Source: QUBU01 sp014337915 (GTDB lineage Bacteria; Pseudomonadota; Gammaproteobacteria; Steroidobacterales; GCA-2729495). From it: 19,890 bases of DNA. The stretch lies in contig SZOW01000025.1 in assembly GCA_030263395.1 (NCBI GenBank), forward strand, positions 1 through 19,890. Direction: 5' to 3'. Position numbers and translations under genes: made by a program. Under the pieces are notes generated by a model. The model saw only the letters and a list, made by a program, of their open reading frames with translations, searched no databases and was not told the origin of the DNA. Shown piece by piece: positions 14,391 through 19,890 of the stretch; the first letter of the stretch is position 1; each line of letters starts with the position of its first letter.

Positions 14391-15899
14391 GTGGCGGATT
14401 TCCTCGGGCAGGCCATCGCGGCCCACCGCGCCGGGCAGCTGGCCGAAGCCGACCGGCTGTACCAGCGCGCCATCCAGGCCGATCCCCGCGATGCCCGCGC
14501 GCAGCGGCTGCGCGGGCTGCTGGCCCGCGAACGCGGTGATTTCGAGACCTCCGGCCGCTGCCTGGCCCGCGCCGCGGAGCTGGCGCCGGCGGATCCGCGC
14601 CCGCCGGCGGAACTCGGCGTCACGCAGATGGCGGCCGGTGAGCTGGAGGCCGCCGAGGCGAGCCTGCGCCGGGCGCTGGAGCGCGATCCCGGCTACGCGC
14701 GCGCCCATGCCAACCTCGGTGCGCTGCTGCAGTACCGCGGCCACATCGAGGCGGCCATCGCCCATCACCAGGCGGCGCTGGAAGCGGACCCGGGCGATGT
14801 CGAGGTGCGCTGCAACCTCGCCCGTGCGCTGGTCGATGCCAGCCGCGGCGAGGACGCGCTCGCCTGCTGTGACGACGGCCTGGACATCGCGCCCGCCCAT
14901 CCGGCCCTGCTGGCGGTACGCGGCGCGGTGCTCTGCGACCTCGAACGCCACGCCGATGCGCGGCCGGTGCTCGAGGCTGCGCTGCTGCGTTTCCCCGACG
15001 ACGACACCGCGGCCATCAACCTCGCCTATGCGCGTGCAGCGCTCGGCGACCAGGCCGCGGCCATCGACGCGCTGCGCCAGGCGCTGCGCGCCAATCCCGA
15101 CAGCGGCCGCGCCACGGCGGATCTTATCCAGCTGCTGGCCGGCAACGCGGCAACCGGCGAAGCTCTGGCGCTGGCCGCAGCCTACCTGGAGGCGCATCCG
15201 GGCGAGCGCCAGGTGCTGGCCGCGCAGGGATTCGCGCTGCGCGAGGCCGGCCAGGCCGCGCAGGCGCAGGCGCTGCTCGACTTCGACCGCATGCTGCGGA
15301 TCGTCGAGCTGGCGCCGCCGCCCGGTTATCCGGACCTCCATGCCTTCAACGCCGCGCTCTGCGCGGCCATCGAGGATGATCCCTCGCTGCTGGCGAGCCC
15401 CGCCAGCAAGGCCACCCGCGGCGGCAGCCAGACCGGGGAACTGCGCTTCGCGGCCGGCGGCGTGCTCGCCGCCTGGCGCGATGCCGTGGATGCCGCGGTC
15501 CGCGATGCGATCGCCGGTTTCATCGCCGCGGGCTACGCCGACCACCCGCTGATGGCCCCGGCCGCGCCGGCCTGGGCGCTGCGCGCCTGGGGCACGGTGC
15601 TGGAGGAGGGCGGCCGCCAGGCGCCGCATATCCACCCGCTGGGCTGGCTCTCCGGCGTGTACTACGCGCGCCTGCCGGACGGGATGTCGGCTGGCGAGCC
15701 CGAGGCCGGCTGGATCGAGTTCGGGATGCCACCGGAGCGCTTCCGCAGGACGACGGTGCCCGCCACGCGCCGCGTCGAACCGCGGCCGGGGCGCCTGCTG
15801 CTGTTTCCGTCCTGGGCCTGGCACCGCACGCTGCCCTTCGCGGCGGGGGGGCGGCGCATCAGCCTGGCTTTCGACGTGATGCCGCGGCGGCGCGCCTGA
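14391..15899 (+). CDS. TPR-repeat protein with C-terminal 2OG-Fe(II) oxygenase domain
   Basis: 502 residues from a GTG start 5 bases after gcdH. The open frame extends upstream only as a shadow of gcdH. Residues 1 to about 300 are consecutive tetratricopeptide repeats, with pairs such as AHRAGQLAEADRLYQRAI and HANLGALLQYRGHIEAAIA. The C-terminal part (about 345-500) resembles the putative 2OG-Fe(II) oxygenase family of the TIGR02466 type: HIHPLGWLSGVYY (His413, His415), a late His478 in LFPSWAWH, and Arg489 in RRISLAF as the likely 2-oxoglutarate contact. The middle ligand is unclear (Glu443 is a candidate). The TPR part probably recruits a protein substrate for hydroxylation. No signal peptide is seen, so it is probably cytoplasmic. 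The substrate is unknown, and the link to glutaryl-CoA metabolism is positional only. Confidence 0.85.
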   Translation: MADFLGQAIAAHRAGQLAEADRLYQRAIQADPRDARAQRLRGLLARERGDFETSGRCLARAAELAPADPRPPAELGVTQMAAGELEAAEASLRRALERDPGYARAHANLGALLQYRGHIEAAIAHHQAALEADPGDVEVRCNLARALVDASRGEDALACCDDGLDIAPAHPALLAVRGAVLCDLERHADARPVLEAALLRFPDDDTAAINLAYARAALGDQAAAIDALRQALRANPDSGRATADLIQLLAGNAATGEALALAAAYLEAHPGERQVLAAQGFALREAGQAAQAQALLDFDRMLRIVELAPPPGYPDLHAFNAALCAAIEDDPSLLASPASKATRGGSQTGELRFAAGGVLAAWRDAVDAAVRDAIAGFIAAGYADHPLMAPAAPAWALRAWGTVLEEGGRQAPHIHPLGWLSGVYYARLPDGMSAGEPEAGWIEFGMPPERFRRTTVPATRRVEPRPGRLLLFPSWAWHRTLPFAAGGRRISLAFDVMPRRRA

Positions 15900-15905
15900 G
15901 CGCGC

Positions 15906-17096
15906 TCAGCGCAGGTCGCTTTCCGGCACCGGGCCGAAGTACATCTCGAAGCCCAGGCCGACGCCGGGATTGATCTTGCGCTCTTCCTCCAGCGCCTCGC
16001 GCGGCCAGGTGAGGCTGCTGCGCGCCTCCAGGAACAGCCATTTGCGCAGGATGCGCATGCGGTAGCGCAGTTCCACGCCATAGTCGCGCACCGGTATGTC
16101 GGTGTTCATGACGCCGCGGATGAAGCCGGTGTAGGCCAGCGCGCGGCGGTCGCCGAGGCTCTGGAAAGTCACCAGCGAGCTGTACCATTCGAGGCGGCGC
16201 ACGTCCTCGGCCAGCGTCGCGCCGTTGTCCCAGCGCAGCAGCAGGCGCTCCCCGAGCAGCTTGTCGACGCTGACCTCGGTGGTCTCGCCCCAGCCGCGGC
16301 TGTCGCGCCAGAACAGCGTCTGGCGGGCGCGCAGCGTGACGTCATCGCTGAACACGAAGTTGTGCCGGTAGGTGCCCTTGCTGTACGGATCCACCGGCGT
16401 GCGCAGGCGCACCCCGGTGCTGAAGTCGAAGCCGTTTTTCAGCTTCCCCTGCTTCGAGTACCCGAGGCCCAGCAGCCAGGACTCGTCGGCCACCTTGCTG
16501 AAGCTGCTTGGCAGGTTGGTGCCGGCCTCGGACTGCGAGTCCTGCTCGATCTCCTGGTCGTCGACGCGGCCGAACAGCAGCTTCAGCCGCTTCTGCGCGG
16601 TGGGCAGGGCGATGCGCGCGCGCAGCCGCACCCGAGTACGGAAGTCATCGCGGTCGTCCCAGAATTCGGTGACGCCGAGGCGGCCGAAGGTGGCATCCGA
16701 GTCCTGGTCGTAGCGGCGGGTGCCGAACAGGCCGTCGAACCAGCGCGCGCTGCCGCAGACGGTCAGGTAGACCCCGCGCTGCACCTGGTCGAGGATGGCC
16801 TGGCCGTCGGAGCCGGGCTGGTCGCACTGGTACTCGGCGGGCTTGCCGGCGTCGGCGGCGGCATCGGGCACCGGACCGGCGGCTGCGGGGTCACTCGCCG
16901 CATCGGTGGCCGGAGCCGGAGCCCCGTCTGCAGGGGTGTCCGCGAGGTCGCTGGTCGTGGTTTGCGCCGCGGGGCTGGCTTCGATGTCGCTGGCTGCCGC
17001 TTCCGCCGCCAATGCGGCGGCCGCAGCCAGCCACAGCGCTAGGCCGGCGGCCGAGGCGCAGCACAGGCGGTGAAGGTCGTGGCGCACACCGTCCAT
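15906..17096 (-). CDS. Putative outer-membrane beta-barrel protein, uncharacterised
   Basis: 396 residues. GGGGAG (17110-17105) lies 8 bases before the ATG at 17096, followed by a signal peptide (about residues 1-31, ending ALAAEA). A low-complexity Ala/Asp/Pro/Thr linker follows to about residue 88. The rest alternates polar and hydrophobic residues with many Arg/Asp/Trp/Tyr, such as TRVRLRARIALP, GFDFSTGVRLRT and YGVELRYRMRI. It ends in a strand GVGLGFEMYFG, near but not exactly at the C-terminus. This is a barrel-like pattern. Two Cys residues lie before the barrel (YQCDQ and LTVCGS). I do not recognise a characterised family. The gene converges on the oxygenase gene, with only 6 bases between the two stops and no terminator visible. 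Confidence 0.7.
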   Translation of the reverse strand: MDGVRHDLHRLCCASAAGLALWLAAAAALAAEAAASDIEASPAAQTTTSDLADTPADGAPAPATDAASDPAAAGPVPDAAADAGKPAEYQCDQPGSDGQAILDQVQRGVYLTVCGSARWFDGLFGTRRYDQDSDATFGRLGVTEFWDDRDDFRTRVRLRARIALPTAQKRLKLLFGRVDDQEIEQDSQSEAGTNLPSSFSKVADESWLLGLGYSKQGKLKNGFDFSTGVRLRTPVDPYSKGTYRHNFVFSDDVTLRARQTLFWRDSRGWGETTEVSVDKLLGERLLLRWDNGATLAEDVRRLEWYSSLVTFQSLGDRRALAYTGFIRGVMNTDIPVRDYGVELRYRMRILRKWLFLEARSSLTWPREALEEERKINPGVGLGFEMYFGPVPESDLR

Positions 17097-17326
17097 GGCG
17101 GACACTCCCCGTGGCTGCCTGCATCCTAACCCGGCCGGTGGCTGCCGGAACACGACGCGGTTCGCCATTGCGACGCCGCAGGCGCCCGCCCTCCCAGCGG
17201 TTATGATGTGCGCCCGCAACCGTTCCGGCCGATGGCGCCGCAGGCGCCCGGGCCCGCATCACATGACACGCAGCATCAGCCTCGCGAAGCGGCCACCGCC
17301 CAGCATGGGTTCCTGCGTTCCGGCCC
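17097..17326. other. Divergent intergenic region upstream of mrcB
   Basis: It separates the barrel protein gene (-) from mrcB (+) and should hold both promoters. TATGAT at 17202-17207 (+) is a reasonable minus-10 box, but no good minus-35 lies 16-18 bases upstream. No stable terminator, RNA gene or repeat was seen. Short ORFs here look like GC-rich noise. Confidence 0.35.
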
Positions 17327-19678
17327 GTGGCCAGGAAAACTAGGACCGCGGGCCGTCGCGGCCTGGGCGCGCGTGCCTGGGCGGGCATCCGGCACGTCGG
17401 CCGCGGCGCCTGGTGGCTGCTGCGCCTGCCGCTGGTCTGGGTGCCGCTGCTGCTGTTGCTCGCGGCCTTCGTCGGCTATCTCTTCTACCTCGACCACCTG
17501 GTCACCAGCCGCTTCGATGGACGGCGCTGGAACCTGCCGGCTCACGTCTATGCCCGGCCGCTGGAACTCTACGAAGGCCGGCCGCTGTCGGCCGACGGGC
17601 TCGCCGCCGAGCTGCGCCGGCTGGGTTACCGCAACGTGGCGGCGGCGGACCAGCCGGGCACCTTCCGCCGAAATGGCGGGCGCATCGAGCTGATGACCCG
17701 GCCGTTCCGCTTCTGGGACGGCGCCCAGCCCGCGCAGGCCGCCAGCGTGGCGTTCGCCGGCGGCACGGTCGGCATGCTGCGCGGCCCGGCGGGCGGCCCG
17801 CTGCCGCTGCTGCGGCTGGATCCGCTGCTGATCGGCAGCGTGTTCCCGGCCGATGGCGAGGACCGCATCATCGTCGAGCCCGGCGACGTGCCGCCGCTGA
17901 TCCCCACCGCGCTGCGGGTGGTGGAGGACCGGCGCTTCGACCAGCATCCCGGCATCGACCTGTTCGCCATCATGCGTGCGCTGGTGGTGAACCTGACCTC
18001 GGGCAAGGTCCGCCAGGGCGCGAGCACGCTGACGCAGCAGCTGGTGCGCAGCTATTTCCTCAGCAACGAGCGCACGCTGACGCGCAAGAGCCGCGAGGCG
18101 CTGATGGCGCTGCTGCTCGAGGCGCATTACAGCAAGGCGGACATCCTCAATGCCTACCTGAACGAGATCTACCTCGGCCAGGACGGCAGCCGCGCGGTGC
18201 ATGGCTTCGGGCTGGCGAGCCAGTTCTACTTCGGCAAGCCGCTGGCGGAGCTGCAGCTGCATGAGATTGCCACGCTGGTCGCGATCGTGCGCGGGCCGTC
18301 CTACTACGATCCGCGGCGGCATCCCGAGCGGGTGCTGGCGCGGCGCAACATGGTGCTGAAGCTGCTGGCGGAGGATGGCGCCATCAGCGCCGCCGAGGCC
18401 AGCGCGGCCAGTGCCCGCAAGCTCGGCGTGGTGCTCGACCGCAATGTCGCCGCCACCTATTTCCCGGCCTTCATGACGCTGGTGCACCAGGAACTGACCG
18501 CGCATTACCGCGACCAGGACCTGACCACCGAGGGCCTGCGCGTGTTCACCAGCCTCGACCCGATGCTGCAGTCCACCGCCGAGGACGCCCTCGCCGGCGG
18601 ATTGCGGCGCCTGCAGCGGCCGAAGAAGCCGGAGCTCGAGGGTGCCGTGGTGCTGGTCAATCCGCAGACCGCCGAGGTGCTGGCCGTGGTGGGCGGCCGG
18701 CGTTCCGGCTTCGAGGGCTACAACCGCGCGATCGAGGCGCGCCGGCCCATCGGCTCGCTGGTCAAGCCGGTGGTCTATCTCACGGCGCTGGAAGCCGGGC
18801 GCACGCTCGCCACGCGCATCGACGATGCGCCCATCGAGGTGAAGCTCGCGCGCGGCAAGACCTGGCTGCCGCAGAACTTCGACCGGCAGGCCCACGGCGA
18901 AGTGCCGCTGCTGCGGGCGCTGGCCGAGTCCATGAATATGGCGACGGTGCGCCTGGGCATGGAGGTCGGCGTGCCGAAGGTGGTGAAGATGCTCGGGCGG
19001 CTCGGCGTCGGCGTCGCTGCGGATCCGAACCCCTCGCTGCTGCTCGGCGCGGTGGACCTGGCACCGGTCGACGTGGCGCAGCTCTACAGCACGCTCGCCA
19101 GTGGCGGCTTCCGCTCGCCGCTGCGTGCGGTGCGCGCGGTGCAGGGTCCCGACGGTGCGCCGCTGTCGCAGTTCCCGCTGAGCACCGAGCAGGCGGTGGA
19201 CCCCGCGGTGGTTTACCAGCTCGATCATGCGCTGGTGGAAGTCATGCGCCGTGGCACCGGGCGCGCGGCGGGCAATCGCCTGCCGGCGGGCATCGTCGCC
19301 GCGGGCAAGACCGGCACCTCCAACGACCTGCGCGACAGCTGGTTCGCCGGCTTCACCCAGGACCTGCTGGGCGTGGTCTGGATCGGCTACGATGACAACC
19401 AGCCCACGGGCCTCACCGGTGCGAGCGGCGCCATGTCGGTGTGGAGCGAGATCTTCGCGCATGCACCGCTGCAGAGCTTCGCCGCGCCGCTGCCCGAAGG
19501 CCTGACGACGCTCAGTATCGACTACCCGACGGGACTGGCGGTCGGCGAAGGCTGTGGTGATCCGGTGGTGGTGCCCGTACCGCTGGGTACCGAAGTGCCG
19601 CCGCTGCCCGGCTGCGGCGCCAGCCCGATGGGAATCGTGGAGAAACCGCTGGAATGGTTGCGTGGCCTGATGCAGTGA
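17327..19678 (+). CDS. mrcB: Penicillin-binding protein 1B (bifunctional glycosyltransferase/transpeptidase)
   Basis: 783 residues from GTG 17327; there is no strong Shine-Dalgarno, so the exact start is less sure. The order is a short basic cytoplasmic tail, one membrane helix (about 32-57), a UB2H-type domain (about 60-150), then a GT51 glycosyltransferase domain. The GT51 part has catalytic Glu200 in VVEDRRFDQHPGID, and RQGASTLTQQLVRSYF. The transpeptidase has all three motifs: SLVK (Ser477, Lys480), SMN at 535-537 and KTGT at 661-664. The enzyme polymerises and cross-links peptidoglycan on the periplasmic side of the inner membrane. In the family, UB2H binds the outer-membrane lipoprotein activator. 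A proline-rich lipoprotein gene overlaps this stop codon, which suits that role. Confidence 0.96.
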   Translation: MARKTRTAGRRGLGARAWAGIRHVGRGAWWLLRLPLVWVPLLLLLAAFVGYLFYLDHLVTSRFDGRRWNLPAHVYARPLELYEGRPLSADGLAAELRRLGYRNVAAADQPGTFRRNGGRIELMTRPFRFWDGAQPAQAASVAFAGGTVGMLRGPAGGPLPLLRLDPLLIGSVFPADGEDRIIVEPGDVPPLIPTALRVVEDRRFDQHPGIDLFAIMRALVVNLTSGKVRQGASTLTQQLVRSYFLSNERTLTRKSREALMALLLEAHYSKADILNAYLNEIYLGQDGSRAVHGFGLASQFYFGKPLAELQLHEIATLVAIVRGPSYYDPRRHPERVLARRNMVLKLLAEDGAISAAEASAASARKLGVVLDRNVAATYFPAFMTLVHQELTAHYRDQDLTTEGLRVFTSLDPMLQSTAEDALAGGLRRLQRPKKPELEGAVVLVNPQTAEVLAVVGGRRSGFEGYNRAIEARRPIGSLVKPVVYLTALEAGRTLATRIDDAPIEVKLARGKTWLPQNFDRQAHGEVPLLRALAESMNMATVRLGMEVGVPKVVKMLGRLGVGVAADPNPSLLLGAVDLAPVDVAQLYSTLASGGFRSPLRAVRAVQGPDGAPLSQFPLSTEQAVDPAVVYQLDHALVEVMRRGTGRAAGNRLPAGIVAAGKTGTSNDLRDSWFAGFTQDLLGVVWIGYDDNQPTGLTGASGAMSVWSEIFAHAPLQSFAAPLPEGLTTLSIDYPTGLAVGEGCGDPVVVPVPLGTEVPPLPGCGASPMGIVEKPLEWLRGLMQ

Positions 19679-19890
19679 TGATTCGCCGGCGGTCCTGCCA
19701 CCGGCTGGTACAGCCGCTGCTGGCCGGCCTGCTGTTGCTGCTGGCTGCCTGCACGGCGCCGGTCTACGAGCCGCCACCGGCGCAGCCCGTACCGCCGGCC
19801 GTGCCCGCGGCCACGCCGGAGCCGGCGCCTGCGCCGTCGCCGCCACCGGTGCCGGAGCTGCCGGCGCCCGCACCGCCGCCGCCAATCCCG
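19678..19890 (+). CDS. Proline-rich lipoprotein, N-terminal part (cut by window edge)
   Basis: The ATG at 19678 overlaps the mrcB stop (TGATG), a layout that indicates translational coupling. The 71 visible residues begin with a basic stretch, a hydrophobic run and a lipobox LLLLLAACT, so the protein should be lipidated on Cys26. A long Pro/Ala/Glu-rich linker follows, with many PAP and PPP repeats. The folded domain is outside the window. Known PBP1b activators (LpoB, and the TPR-containing LpoP) are outer-membrane lipoproteins with such disordered linkers that reach through the cell wall. Coupling to mrcB makes a PBP1b partner a reasonable inference but not a proven one. Confidence 0.75.
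   Translation, partial: MIRRRSCHRLVQPLLAGLLLLLAACTAPVYEPPPAQPVPPAVPAATPEPAPAPSPPPVPELPAPAPPPPIP

Noticed and set aside
17276..19885. An 869-codon open frame on the minus strand opposite mrcB
   Set aside because: Its composition (runs of Arg, Ala, Gln, His) is that of a GC-rich shadow, and the opposite strand encodes PBP1b with every catalytic motif. Similar long frames opposite the two M1 genes, cti and gcdH were dismissed for the same reason.

Overview
The window is GC-rich, densely coded DNA with Gammaproteobacteria-like content. The main evidence is a PBP1b with a UB2H-type N-terminal region, a cytochrome c-type fatty acid cis/trans isomerase (Cti), a glutaryl-CoA dehydrogenase and a VPLPA/PEP-CTERM sorted protein. 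The genus cannot be named from the sequence alone. No tRNA, rRNA, CRISPR array or transposase gene was seen. No gene-free stretch exceeds about 230 bases.

Layout. (1) 1-780: the 3' end of an exosortase-type sorted extracellular protein, then a strong intrinsic terminator. (2) 813-8387: a protein-handling block. It holds a ChaN/TIKI-like protein fused to a PDZ domain (-), a divergent secreted M1 aminopeptidase (+), and a large M1-M28-PDZ fusion peptidase (-) that converges on it. (3) 8585-9857: a NAL1-like secreted trypsin-fold protease (+), followed by a small ORF that repeats the protease's own N-terminal domain. (4) 9992-13012: cti and an NTF2-like protein, both on the minus strand. (5) 13192-15899: gcdH and a TPR/2OG-Fe(II) oxygenase (+). 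(6) 15906-19890: an outer-membrane-type protein (-), mrcB (PBP1b, +), and the start of an overlapping proline-rich lipoprotein gene that may encode a PBP1b partner.

The most unusual content is between the genes. Four large hairpin elements lie at 4811-4935, 9841-9976, 12363-12480 and 13031-13169. The first has perfect 59-bp arms and the head GGAAAAAGGTGCC. The other three share the head GGGGACAGTTTACT, which occurs ten times. Both families follow one design: a head plus an AT-rich tail, usually stacked two deep and then mirrored. They look like REP/RAYT-type palindromic elements, but no RAYT is present here. They reach into genes: the last codons and stop of three genes, and the first codons of cti, read through repeat sequence. 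Two of the elements carry an identical core in opposite orientation and bracket the NTF2-like gene.
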